Positions 1-7,420 of a stretch of 64,000 bases of DNA are shown piece after piece. This DNA is from Rossellomorea orangium (GTDB taxonomy: Bacteria > Bacillota > Bacilli > Bacillales > Bacillaceae_B), in NCBI RefSeq assembly GCF_019334305.1, contig NZ_JAHWGH010000012.1, positions 186,001-250,000 on the forward strand, given 5' to 3'. The notes beneath the pieces were generated by a model. The model did no database searches and was not told the DNA's origin. It worked only from the letters and a program-made list of their open reading frames with translations. A program made the position numbers and the translations under genes. The number at the start of each line of letters is the position of its first letter. The first letter of the stretch is position 1.

Positions 1-2
1 TC

Positions 3-485
3 TATGATGGAAGCATCAAAATGGGGATGATCACTTCTCCGTTTTTCAATAAAGATCTGAAAAAGCTTTATACGATAAAAGAACCTCTGATCTTAGTAGC
101 CAGTCATAATCAGGCATTGAAGAGTGAAAGGTATGGGGTCGAAGATGTTTTTCTGAAAAGCAGACCCTACATCCTGACCGATTGGAGCGAGGAGAGTAAG
201 CATTGGCAGAGAACCCATATGTCATTTGGTGGAGATTCCATCGAATTGCCTCCTGCTACTGCATTGGAATTTGTCCTGCATTCCGGTGGAACCGCGCTTC
301 TAACAGAGTCTATGGTTTCATCCCATTTAGAAGAGGGGACCTTGGTTCGGCTCGAACCAGAAGATATGCCGAAATTATACAGGGAAATCGCCTTAGTGAG
401 TCTGGATAGTGAGCAGTCCCTTCCTCCGGCTGCCCTCCGTTTTGTTGAGACAGTGAGGTCCTGCCGTTTAGGGGGACAGGTATAG
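3..485 (+). CDS. LysR-type transcriptional regulator, C-terminal part (5' end outside window)
   Basis: The reading frame is open from the first bases, so the start and the DNA-binding HTH lie upstream of the window. The visible 160 residues look like the distal half of a LysR effector-binding domain: the hydrophobic strand LILVASHNQAL, a later FGGDSIELPP segment and the closing helix ALRFVETVR, which is typical of LysR C-termini. The assignment rests on this domain only. It converges on the VOC gene, and the two stop codons share one hairpin. Effector and targets cannot be guessed. Moderately sure of the family. Confidence 0.6.
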   Translation, partial: YDGSIKMGMITSPFFNKDLKKLYTIKEPLILVASHNQALKSERYGVEDVFLKSRPYILTDWSEESKHWQRTHMSFGGDSIELPPATALEFVLHSGGTALLTESMVSSHLEEGTLVRLEPEDMPKLYREIALVSLDSEQSLPPAALRFVETVRSCRLGGQV

Positions 486-503
486 AGCGGGTGATCCCGC
501 TCT
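484..503. terminator. hairpin between convergent genes
   Basis: An 8-bp perfect stem (AGAGCGGG / CCCGCTCT, TGAT loop) overlaps the stop codons of both converging genes. No strong T-run follows on either side, so it may be a weak bidirectional terminator or only an RNA 3'-end structure. Confidence 0.4.
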
Positions 504-859
504 TAAGACTTTAATTCTTCAAAAAGGCCGATTACGTTACCAAACGGATCGCTGAACGAACACCAGGCAGCAGGAACTCCTTCCCGGGTCTGGACTTCTT
601 CCATCCTCATATTCAGTGTTTTCATTAATCTCTCACGTTCGGAATAGATATCTTGAACCCCTAAACGCATAGGACCATTTCCTTTCGCCGGTTCTCCTTT
701 AGCCACCTGGAGCCAGGTATCTTTCACGATTTCCCACTCGGCAAAATCCTCATGCGGGATAAAGTCTGGATCGCGGTTGAATAGTGTTTTGTACCATTTA
801 AAACCTTCTTGATAATCTGTGACTCGAACCTGGAAGGTCACACCTGAATAGTTCAACAT
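503..859 (-). CDS. VOC (glyoxalase/bleomycin-resistance fold) protein
   Basis: A 118-residue single-domain protein of the vicinal-oxygen-chelate superfamily. It opens with LNYSGVTFQVRVTD, the usual first beta strand, and ends with CSFSDPFGNVIGLFEE, the D-P-x-G-N-x-x-x-L/I strand that normally carries a metal-ligand glutamate. The ATG at 859 is preferred because GGAGGA precedes it by 6-7 bases; a longer frame to 892 has no ribosome site. VOC proteins include lyases, dioxygenases and antibiotic-binding proteins, and the substrate here is unknown. Confidence 0.75.
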   Translation of the reverse strand: MLNYSGVTFQVRVTDYQEGFKWYKTLFNRDPDFIPHEDFAEWEIVKDTWLQVAKGEPAKGNGPMRLGVQDIYSERERLMKTLNMRMEEVQTREGVPAAWCSFSDPFGNVIGLFEELKS

Positions 860-1176
860 TCTATTTCCTCCTCTATCTTTGACTGAATTCAATGAAAGAC
901 CTTATTGTGAAAGTCGGACACGTTAAGGTGAGAATTTTTTCCTGTCACCTACTTGAAATCTTCCATACTATAACTACATTCAAGTTAAAAATCCATTCTC
1001 CTCCCCCTCTGACTACCTTCTCGGAATTTTCTCCTTTTTCGAAACTTTCTTCTTTCTTTAGACGTATATATGACTACAACACCCGCTTGGGTCGACTCAA
1101 ATAGCGGTTCTAAATAAAGTAGATGACGATCTGCAATTGTACCAATTTTAAAATAAAACGAAGTTAACAGAATAAT
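860..1176. other. intergenic region without recognised gene
   Basis: This stretch separates the minus-strand VOC gene from the plus-strand hydrolase. A short plus-strand frame (892-1104) has no ribosome site and an unlikely composition rich in Ser, Phe and Pro, so it is not called. The only recognisable signal is the ECF-type promoter at its right edge. Confidence 0.5.
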
Positions 1177-1206
1177 TGAAACTATTCCATTTTGGCTTCC
1201 GTCTAA
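1177..1206 (+). promoter_or_regulatory. ECF-sigma-type promoter for the hydrolase at 1282
   Basis: TGAAAC at 1177-1182 is followed after 17 bases by CGTCTAA at 1200-1206. TGAAAC with CGTC/CGTA at 16-17 bp is the known pattern of Bacillus ECF sigma factors such as SigW, SigM and SigX. Transcription would begin near 1212, upstream of the GGGGG ribosome site at 1269-1273. Which sigma factor uses it is not known. Confidence 0.5.
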
Positions 1207-1281
1207 TAAGTAGTGTATAAGATAAATTACCCAAAAAAATCAAAAAATCGATACAGACAAAACAGAATGGGGGAAAAATAT

Positions 1282-2124
1282 ATGTGGGAACAAAAGCTGA
1301 TCCAAACAAATCGAGGGGTTTTCGAAATCTTTGAAGCGGGGAGTGGGGAACCTTTATGTGTGACTCATCTATATAGTGAGTTTAATGAGCGCGGTTACCA
1401 TTTCGCTGACAGGTTCGTGGAAGATTTTAAAGTGTATCTTGTGAACCTGAAAGAAACAGGGAATTCCACTGAAGTGAAGCACGAAGATGAGCTGAGCATG
1501 AGTGAGACAAGCAAAGATTTAGAAGCGATTCGCGATACTCTCGGGTACGATCACTGGAACTTTGCCGGTCATTCAACCGGTGGGATGCTCGGGTTGCACT
1601 ATGCCGCTGATCATCCGGATTCCGTGAAGCGGTTGATTGTAGGCGGAGCTTCCGCTACAAACGAATACACGGAGCACCAGGACAGTATTTATTGCGACAA
1701 GAACCCTGATAACGACCGTTTGAAAGAGGTCGTTTCGGTCCTTTATTCTGAAGAGGCAACCAAAGAAGAACGCCGGCAGGCAGGGAAGACGTGGACGGAA
1801 ATGTCCTTGCATGATCCGGAAAGATACGATGAATACTTCGCCAAGCCGAGCAGTGGCAAAGTGGTTCAAAAACGTCTGGATTATTATTCTAAGACCGAAC
1901 TTCCTACGTATGATATTAGAGGAACCATCTCGGACATCACCACTCCGACGATCATTTTCTGTGGGAGGCATGATGCCCAATGCCCGTTTGTGTTTTCCGA
2001 AGAAATCTTTCATCTAGTGCCAAATTCAACATTTTATATTTTCGAGAATAGCAATCATTCCCCTCATATTGAGGAACAAGAGAAATTCAATGATATGGTG
2101 AAGGATTTCAGCTGTTTGGTGTAA
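1282..2124 (+). CDS. alpha/beta hydrolase, atypical oxyanion motif
   Basis: A 280-residue alpha/beta-hydrolase-fold protein. The nucleophile elbow is G-H-S98-T-G-G; the acid is probably D231 in CGRHDAQCPF and the base H259 in NSNHSPH. The strand that normally ends in HG(G/W) before the oxyanion hole instead reads CVTHLYSEFN, as in its paralogue at 52420. The ATG at 1282 has GGGGG 8 bases upstream; the earlier in-frame ATGs at 1213 and 1267 lack one, and 1213 would lie about at the predicted transcription start. A proline-iminopeptidase-like or esterase role is possible but unproved. Confidence 0.75.
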   Translation: MWEQKLIQTNRGVFEIFEAGSGEPLCVTHLYSEFNERGYHFADRFVEDFKVYLVNLKETGNSTEVKHEDELSMSETSKDLEAIRDTLGYDHWNFAGHSTGGMLGLHYAADHPDSVKRLIVGGASATNEYTEHQDSIYCDKNPDNDRLKEVVSVLYSEEATKEERRQAGKTWTEMSLHDPERYDEYFAKPSSGKVVQKRLDYYSKTELPTYDIRGTISDITTPTIIFCGRHDAQCPFVFSEEIFHLVPNSTFYIFENSNHSPHIEEQEKFNDMVKDFSCLV

Positions 2125-2181
2125 GACTGCAATCGTTCATCTCAAGCGTCCCACCACATATGAGCATACAGGAGGTTTCAA

Positions 2182-2403
2182 ATGGATAAGCGGGTCCAGT
2201 TTGACTTTGAAATCGATTTTACCAACGGCGGTGGTATTCAGGGGCAGGATTTTCGTCTTGATCTTGATGGAGATGACATCTCTGATCAAGAACTGGCCAA
2301 CTACATCGTAGAAGATATGAGATTACTGATGGTGGGGGAAGTAAGAATATTAAATAAGAAAATCATCCAGGAGAAGCATAAACGAACGGTCGAAGAGAAC
2401 TGA
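2182..2403 (+). CDS. small acidic conserved hypothetical protein
   Basis: A 73-residue acidic protein preceded by an excellent ribosome site (AGGAGG, 7 bases from the ATG). The first 45 residues are rich in Asp and Gly (FTNGGGIQGQDF, LDLDGDDISDQEL); the last third is basic (KKIIQEKHKR). No signal peptide or membrane segment is visible. The DGDD element recalls a calcium-binding loop but no second half is seen, so metal binding is speculative. It is followed directly by a strong terminator and may be co-transcribed with the hydrolase. Function not recognised. Confidence 0.7.
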   Translation: MDKRVQFDFEIDFTNGGGIQGQDFRLDLDGDDISDQELANYIVEDMRLLMVGEVRILNKKIIQEKHKRTVEEN

Positions 2404-2425
2404 ATAACACATGTATTAAGAGCGA

Positions 2426-2465
2426 AAAGGTGCATTTCTTCATACTGAAATGCACCTTTATCATT
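2426..2465 (+). terminator. intrinsic terminator
   Basis: Perfect 13-bp stem AAAGGTGCATTTC / GAAATGCACCTTT with an 8-base loop. The A/T base pairs at the foot of the stem make it usable in both directions. It closes the hydrolase / small acidic protein unit. Confidence 0.8.
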
Positions 2466-2574
2466 TACACAGGGCTGATATATCAATACCTGTCTAGTGA
2501 ATAAAGGGATTGTAGGAATGTACTTTTTTTGAAATAATTGGTATAGAGATGAAATGAATAAGGGAGTAGAAGCT

Positions 2575-3099
2575 ATGCTTAAAAGACCAGAGGTAAACGA
2601 ATATCCACAGTATTATAAAGAATATGTGAATCATGTACCAGAAGGAGATCTGCTCCAGATTCTAGACGCTCAACAAAATGAAACGATGAATTTATTAAAA
2701 GATTTAAGCGAAGATGATGCAGAGTTCGGCTATGCTCCCGACAAGTGGACAATCAAGGAAGTCATCGGTCATATAACAGACACCGAACGTATTATGTGCT
2801 ACCGCCTTCTCAGTATTGGTAGAGGGGAAAAGGAGATGCTGCCGGGCTATCATGATGACGAGTATGTGAAAATGGCTAAGTTCAATCGGTTTACCTTGCA
2901 GGAACTATTGCATCATCAATCTCTTGTCCGTCAAAACACCATTCTCCTTTTAGGAAGCATGGATGATGAAGCTTTATTACAGAGAGGACGGGCAAATGGA
3001 GGAGAAGTGACGGCCAGAGCGATTGGGTACATCATTGCCGGGCATGAGCTTCATCATCGGAGGTTGATTGTGGAGAGGTATTTGAATTCAGATAACTGA
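2575..3099 (+). CDS. DinB-family four-helix protein
   Basis: A 174-residue DinB/YfiT-like protein, a four-helix bundle normally binding a divalent metal through three histidines. Visible ligands are the His in GHITDTER and the pair in GHELHHRRL near the C-terminus; WTIKEVIGHITDTE is the family's signature start of helix 2. The ATG at 2575 is chosen because AGGGAG lies about 9 bases upstream; the frame opens at 2554. Relatives act as bacillithiol- or mycothiol-dependent transferases, but the substrate here is unknown. A second DinB protein lies at 30472. Confidence 0.8.
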   Translation: MLKRPEVNEYPQYYKEYVNHVPEGDLLQILDAQQNETMNLLKDLSEDDAEFGYAPDKWTIKEVIGHITDTERIMCYRLLSIGRGEKEMLPGYHDDEYVKMAKFNRFTLQELLHHQSLVRQNTILLLGSMDDEALLQRGRANGGEVTARAIGYIIAGHELHHRRLIVERYLNSDN

Positions 3100-3153
3100 A
3101 TAGAAAGAACATTGGTTGCTTCATAGTATGGAATGTTAAGTGGAGGTACATAT

Positions 3154-4065
3154 ATGAATGAACAAGTTCAAGCAATAAATAAACATATAGATTTAGAAGA
3201 CGGATTCCAGTTAGTCTATCAACCACCCAAAGAATTCGTTCGATATCATTCCATCTATCACGGACAAAAGTACGCAGACTACTATTTTAGAAGGTCACCT
3301 GAGACATTGATCGAACTTGCATCCATCTTTGACTGCGGATATTTCATCATGAAGGATGAAATCACCATTGGCGGTGTATTCCTAAAACCTAATTTCATGT
3401 CCGATTTATTCGTTGTTCCTCCCTATAATGATTATGAAGGGTTAGTACAGAAGCTCTTAAACTATTTAAAAAAGGTCTCGAATACCGAAGAGAAGATCAC
3501 CATTAGAGAGGTTGTAGAAGAACAGGTACCAACCTATGAACAGTATGGATGCCAGATCAATGAAGTGAATGACTGGATGATTCGTCCGACAGAACCATTA
3601 AAGGTAATCCTTCCTGAAGGCTATCTGTCAAAACCTGTTTCACATGAAGATATAGAAGATATAGCAAGCTTACTGGTGAAAGCCTATAAAGCCAATCCGG
3701 CTTATAAACAAATTGGAACCAAAGAGGATTATATTCCGCATGTAAAGGAATTCTTAGACGATCATAAAAACAATAAAATCATGGATGAGTGCTCAAGAGT
3801 GATTGTCGATCAGAGCACCAACCACATTGTTGGGGTCTGTTTGCATATGGAGTTCGAAGAGTATCCCCTTATCATGAGCTTAGTTGTTGACCCTGAACAC
3901 CAGCATAGGGGCATTGGACGATACCTATTAACCCATTCCATCAACGTATCAGGTAAAGAATACCCGGCTACCCGTCTTTCTGTCTTAAAAGATAATTATG
4001 CGATTAAGCTTTATGAAAACCTTGGATTTATTCGGAATAAGTCTTTAACGGATATGTATCTTTGA
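3154..4065 (+). CDS. GNAT-family N-acetyltransferase (two-part)
   Basis: A 303-residue protein. Residues from about 155 onward form a GNAT domain with the acetyl-CoA pyrophosphate loop in VVDPEHQHRGIGRYLL (Q/R-x-x-G-x-G/A) and the terminal LYENLGF motif. The N-terminal half (YYFRRSPETLIEL, a second alpha/beta region) is probably a degenerate GNAT-like or substrate domain. GTGGAGGT precedes the ATG at 3154. Amino-group acceptor unknown. Confidence 0.75.
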   Translation: MNEQVQAINKHIDLEDGFQLVYQPPKEFVRYHSIYHGQKYADYYFRRSPETLIELASIFDCGYFIMKDEITIGGVFLKPNFMSDLFVVPPYNDYEGLVQKLLNYLKKVSNTEEKITIREVVEEQVPTYEQYGCQINEVNDWMIRPTEPLKVILPEGYLSKPVSHEDIEDIASLLVKAYKANPAYKQIGTKEDYIPHVKEFLDDHKNNKIMDECSRVIVDQSTNHIVGVCLHMEFEEYPLIMSLVVDPEHQHRGIGRYLLTHSINVSGKEYPATRLSVLKDNYAIKLYENLGFIRNKSLTDMYL

Positions 4066-4180
4066 AAACTCGGCTATGTCTATAGAGGAAGGCCGTAAAG
4101 TAAAAAAAATGAAGGTGGATGAACATACATATGTGGACGACATTCATATGTTTAGATTTGTTTGATTGTAGGAGAGGTCG

Positions 4181-4714
4181 ATGATGCAGGTGGGTGTAGA
4201 AATTGTCCCATATAACCAACAGTGGTCAGAAGCATTTCAAGCCATCAAACTTGTGATTAGTAAAGCTTTACCTGATTTAATCATTGAGATCGAACATGTT
4301 GGAAGCACGTCTATTCACGGCCTAGGCGCTAAGCCGATTTTGGACATCGATATTGTCATAGCCAGTGATGATTCCTTACCTGAAGTAATAAAGGGACTTG
4401 AAAAAATCGGATACCTTCACCAAGAAGAATGGAGCTTTGAAGGTAGAGAAGCCTTTGGCAGAAAGGACATCTTTACTCCGTGGAATGAAACCGATACACA
4501 TTGGATGCAGCATCATCTTTATGTATGTAACCAAGACAGTATAGAACTAGCAAAGCATTTAGCCTTCAGAGATTATTTGCGTAATAATCCGGAGGCGGTA
4601 ATGGAGTATGAAAGTGTCAAAAGGAACTTGACCAGGACAGTAAGTGATCGGAAATCGTATACATTGGGTAAGACAGAATTTATTAATAGGATATTAGAAA
4701 AAGCGATGATTTGA
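4181..4714 (+). CDS. GrpB family (UPF0157) nucleotidyltransferase-fold protein
   Basis: A 177-residue protein with the GrpB signature HVGSTSIHGLGAKPILDIDI at residues about 39-58. GrpB proteins have a nucleotidyltransferase fold in which GS and DxD correspond to the metal/NTP site; the D-I-D-I of this motif keeps it. The start at 4181 follows AGGAGAGG. The family is widespread in Bacillus as an accessory gene and its reaction is not established. Confidence 0.85.
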   Translation: MMQVGVEIVPYNQQWSEAFQAIKLVISKALPDLIIEIEHVGSTSIHGLGAKPILDIDIVIASDDSLPEVIKGLEKIGYLHQEEWSFEGREAFGRKDIFTPWNETDTHWMQHHLYVCNQDSIELAKHLAFRDYLRNNPEAVMEYESVKRNLTRTVSDRKSYTLGKTEFINRILEKAMI

Positions 4715-4801
4715 ATCCTTTTGCAGATTTAGCTTACATAAGAAGGAATGCAAAGCACTGATAGTAAATTCAACCAGAATTTGATGTGGGGGTGAGATGT
4801 A

Positions 4802-5224
4802 ATCAATAAAAACTTAATCTCTGTACTATTCATATTATTACTGTGTGCTTGCAGCCAACCAGAAGTAAAAGAATTTTCTCCGAAAAATAAAGAGCTCACT
4901 TTGGAAGATATAACAAATGTCATCACAAACCATGGGCTGGAAATAGAAGAATCATCGGGTTTACCAAAAGAGAACGTCTTTATAAAAAAATTAAATGGTG
5001 TATCTCCTGAAGTATTTAATATGGAGGGTGAGACATTATCCGTTTATATTTTTTCGTCAACTCATGATCTTGAAAAGGGAATTCAAAAGTTTGAAGAGCA
5101 AACAGCAACCTATGATTTAGTAGAATATAAGGTATATGAGATGCATAATGTATTGGTGTTTTGTGTTGGTAAAGATGAAAGGGTTCAAAACGAATTGTCT
5201 GAAGCATTACAATCATTAAATTAA
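4802..5224 (+). CDS. small lipoprotein with no canonical start codon
   Basis: From 4802 the frame encodes INKNLISVLFILLLCACSQ, a good lipoprotein signal peptide with lipobox L-C-A-C, followed by a soluble domain of about 120 residues. An in-frame TGA at 4793-4795 blocks extension and no ATG, GTG or TTG lies before the signal. GGGGGTGAG at 4788-4796 is followed by ATG at 4797, but that ATG reads straight into TAA. One extra base after this ATG would restore M-x-I-N-K, so a one-base deletion, a sequencing error or a rare start (ATC at 4802) are the options. A TTG at 4901 would give a protein without signal. Function unknown. Confidence 0.5.
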   Translation: MNKNLISVLFILLLCACSQPEVKEFSPKNKELTLEDITNVITNHGLEIEESSGLPKENVFIKKLNGVSPEVFNMEGETLSVYIFSSTHDLEKGIQKFEEQTATYDLVEYKVYEMHNVLVFCVGKDERVQNELSEALQSLN

Positions 5225-5256
5225 GTAAAAGTGCAGTAATTGAAGGGGGATTTTAT

Positions 5257-5583
5257 TTGAGTAGAATTGCCAAAACTCCTCAACCACCATACTATGCTGT
5301 AATATTCGCTTCACAACAAACAAAGAATGATCGAGGCTATGGGGCGATGGCGGGAAAAATGGAGGAGTTAGCGTCTCAGCAGAAAGGGTTTTTAGGAGTA
5401 GAGAGTGCCAGGGATGAAGGACTGGGGATCACTGTTTCCTACTGGGAATCTTTAGAGGCTATAAAGAATTGGAAGGAACATTCTGCTCATCAAGTAGCGC
5501 AGGATAGAGGGAAAAAAGAATGGTACCAAAACTTTGCATTACGTGTATGTAAAGTCGAAAGAGATCGCTTTTTCGAGATGTAG
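5257..5583 (+). CDS. antibiotic-biosynthesis-monooxygenase (ABM) domain protein
   Basis: A 108-residue dimeric alpha+beta-barrel type protein. The pattern is typical of ABM proteins: first strand YYAVIFASQ, central helix MAGKMEELASQQKGFLGVESARD, then ITVSYWESLEAIKNWKEHSAH. Start is TTG at 5257 with AAGGGGGA upstream. Relatives include heme-degrading and quinone-modifying enzymes and many stand-alone proteins of unknown substrate. Closed by the terminator at 5618. Confidence 0.8.
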   Translation: MSRIAKTPQPPYYAVIFASQQTKNDRGYGAMAGKMEELASQQKGFLGVESARDEGLGITVSYWESLEAIKNWKEHSAHQVAQDRGKKEWYQNFALRVCKVERDRFFEM

Positions 5584-5617
5584 TATGGCCTCTTGCTGGG
5601 GTCTTATAACTGAAAAA

Positions 5618-5654
5618 GAAAGGAACTTCTAACTATTGAAGTTCCTTTCTTTGT
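5618..5654. terminator. bidirectional intrinsic terminator
   Basis: 12-bp perfect stem GAAAGGAACTTC / GAAGTTCCTTTC, loop of 8, with TTTG on the right and AAAAA on the left. It serves the ABM gene and the convergent MraY-like gene. Confidence 0.8.
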
Positions 5655-5658
5655 TAAC

Positions 5659-6615
5659 TTATGGATAAAGTATAAACTTCCAATAAGCAAAACAGATAAA
5701 CGTACAAATCCATGAAACAAATCCAAAGGCGGTGACTATGGTCGTTTCACTCCATCCATATTTTAAACCATAGTGATAATGAATCGGGGTCATCCTGAAA
5801 ATCCGTTTACCTGTCGACTTAAATGATGCCACTTGTAAAATAACCGACAATTGTTCAGCAAAATAGATAAAGAACAAAACAGGAATGAGGATCTCGACTT
5901 TCTCAATAACAGCTAGAAAAGAAAGGGAGCCCCCAATCGCCAATGATCCAGTATCTCCCATAAAAGCTCTGGCCGGAAAGATATTATAAATAAGAAATCC
6001 GAGTAAGCATCCAATCATGATTAAACAGAAAAGCTTTACCTCACTACTGTCTGAAATCATAAAAAAGAAAAAGTATGTAGGGATAGCGACAACCCCTAAC
6101 AGCCCGTCCAATCCGTCTGTAAAATTAATCGCATTGGCAGAAGCCACCACAAATAAGGTGATGACAATGAGATACATAGCCATGGGAAGATTAATAGAGA
6201 AATCTTGATAGATACCAATTGTCGTATCTATACCCATTTCATTCATCACATAGTAAAGCAGGGCACCTGTGAAAAGAAATTGGAAGATAAGCTTCGTTCT
6301 ACTTGATACACCGCCGGGGTCTTGACGGGACGCTTTCCAAAAGTCGTCGAGAAAGCCGATGAAGCTGAATAGGATATAGGTAATGGCCAAGAAAAACATC
6401 AGTGGGGTAGGTGAAAAAAATAAGGATACGATAATTCCGATAAAGAGAATGATTCCAAACATTAACGGCGTACCTTTTTTTATTTGATGATTGGAAGGAA
6501 GTTCTTTTCGTATTGGTTGAAGGAGCTTTAATTTTCTTAGGAGTGCAATGAACAAAGGGGATAGAGCTGAGACTAATACAAAAGCAATCATAGCCGGAAT
6601 TAATTGATCTCTCAC
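5659..6615 (-). CDS. MraY paralogue (phospho-MurNAc-pentapeptide transferase family)
   Basis: A 318-residue polytopic membrane protein with about ten helices, close to the usual MraY length. It carries the MraY motifs in order: GFLDDF, NAINFTDGLDGL, FMGDTGSLAIGG, SVILQVASFKSTGKR and TPIHYHYGLKYGWSE. MraY links UDP-MurNAc-pentapeptide to undecaprenyl phosphate to make lipid I. Here it is outside any cell-wall (dcw) cluster, and the usual H-H-H of the last cytoplasmic loop reads H-Y-H, so it is probably an accessory enzyme. Start is GTG at 6615 with GGAGAA upstream. A polyprenyl-phosphate HexNAc-1-P transferase is an alternative, but similarity to MraY is closer. Confidence 0.8.
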   Translation of the reverse strand: MRDQLIPAMIAFVLVSALSPLFIALLRKLKLLQPIRKELPSNHQIKKGTPLMFGIILFIGIIVSLFFSPTPLMFFLAITYILFSFIGFLDDFWKASRQDPGGVSSRTKLIFQFLFTGALLYYVMNEMGIDTTIGIYQDFSINLPMAMYLIVITLFVVASANAINFTDGLDGLLGVVAIPTYFFFFMISDSSEVKLFCLIMIGCLLGFLIYNIFPARAFMGDTGSLAIGGSLSFLAVIEKVEILIPVLFFIYFAEQLSVILQVASFKSTGKRIFRMTPIHYHYGLKYGWSETTIVTAFGFVSWICTFICFAYWKFILYP

Positions 6616-6726
6616 TTCGTATCTTCTCCTATTCTATTTATTAGTCTATACATAAGTTCTATGAATAGTGTGGATATCCTCTAATCTATTGTGGTATGAA
6701 CTGAAATTGCGAGGCGTGTTTTGGTT

Positions 6727-6787
6727 TCAGCTGCTGATATTATTGCTATAATCAGCAGCTGATTATAAGCGAACCTTCAGCAGCTGA
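6727..6787. repeat. three-copy array of palindrome TCAGCWGCTGA, 25-bp steps
   Basis: TCAGCTGCTGA (6727-6737), TCAGCAGCTGA (6752-6762) and TCAGCAGCTGA (6777-6787) start exactly 25 bp apart. TCAGCWGCTGA is a perfect palindrome around the central base. A related four-copy array follows the next gene at 7244-7329. The array ends 15 bp before the AGGAGG ribosome site of that gene. Confidence 0.8.
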
Positions 6788-6813
6788 ATTACTTACTAAT
6801 CAGGAGGTACACC

Positions 6814-7212
6814 TTGAAGATTTACAATCAGCCTTTAAATAAGCTACTATCTCTTACCATGTGCAGCTTTTTGGCAAACACCATTTTTATCATGTTTGAG
6901 GCAGATTTTGAACTATTAGGATATTTGATCTATTTGCCAATCACTTTTTTGGCTATGCTCCTTGTTGGGCTACCCATATCTCTATTCATGGATTGGCTGC
7001 TTCTAAAGAGAACTCATTTTATTTGGAAATCACTTTTGTTACACTCTATGATTTATTTACTATTCATTTTGGTGCCGACAGGGAATCTGAAAGTGATACT
7101 GGAGTGGGATAGGTACTCACTATTCTATTTTCTCCTATTCTCGTTTATACCTATCCTTTATTGGATAATAAATTATTTTATCTCACGTTCGGTCATGAGT
7201 AAGGTTAGATGA
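6814..7212 (+). CDS. small polytopic membrane protein, unknown
   Basis: A 132-residue hydrophobic protein with about four membrane segments (roughly residues 10-30, 35-60, 68-90 and 100-124), no recognised motif and few charges. Start is TTG at 6814 with a full AGGAGG at 6802. It stands alone between two arrays of the palindrome TCAGCWGCTGA. The unusual flanks suggest that this gene was inserted into, or is regulated by, the repeat array; this is inference. No function can be proposed. Confidence 0.65.
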   Translation: MKIYNQPLNKLLSLTMCSFLANTIFIMFEADFELLGYLIYLPITFLAMLLVGLPISLFMDWLLLKRTHFIWKSLLLHSMIYLLFILVPTGNLKVILEWDRYSLFYFLLFSFIPILYWIINYFISRSVMSKVR

Positions 7213-7243
7213 AAGTATCTTTAAGGGATCGATTTGGTTGGAT

Positions 7244-7329
7244 TCAGCAGCTTAAATTATGTAAATTATCAGCAGGTGAAATTTGATAAAATATCTGCTG
7301 CTGATAATAAGCAAATATTCAGCAGCTGA
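7244..7329. repeat. four-copy array of TCAGCAGCTGA-like motif, 25-bp steps
   Basis: TCAGCAGCTTA (7244), TCAGCAGGTGA (7269), TCTGCTGCTGA (7294) and TCAGCAGCTGA (7319) start exactly 25 bp apart. The spacers are AT-rich and differ. The last two units resemble the last two of the upstream array also in their spacers (GATwATAAGC). Confidence 0.8.
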
Positions 7330-7372
7330 ATAAACAAACTTCCCCTGACCCCCATTTGGAAAACGATAAATA

Positions 7373-7408
7373 CAAAAAGGTGCTTACCCCTGAGAGGATA
7401 AGCACCTT
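7373..7408 (-). terminator. intrinsic terminator of the RND gene
   Basis: 10-bp stem AAGGTGCTTA / TAAGCACCTT. Read on the minus strand it is followed by a T-run (AAAAA at 7373-7377 on the plus strand). Confidence 0.8.
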
Positions 7409-7420
7409 CTTCATTTTCTT

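Noticed and set aside
892-1104. 70-codon plus-strand frame
   Set aside because: No ribosome site, Ser/Phe/Pro-rich low-quality composition, no recognisable motif.
1192-1221. TTGGCT-N18-TATAAG as a vegetative promoter for the hydrolase
   Set aside because: Possible, but the overlapping TGAAAC-N17-CGTCTAA fits ECF promoters in this window better.
6727-7329. CRISPR-like reading of the 25-bp array
   Set aside because: The constant part is only about 11 bases and degenerate, spacers are about 14 bases and AT-rich, and no cas gene is near.
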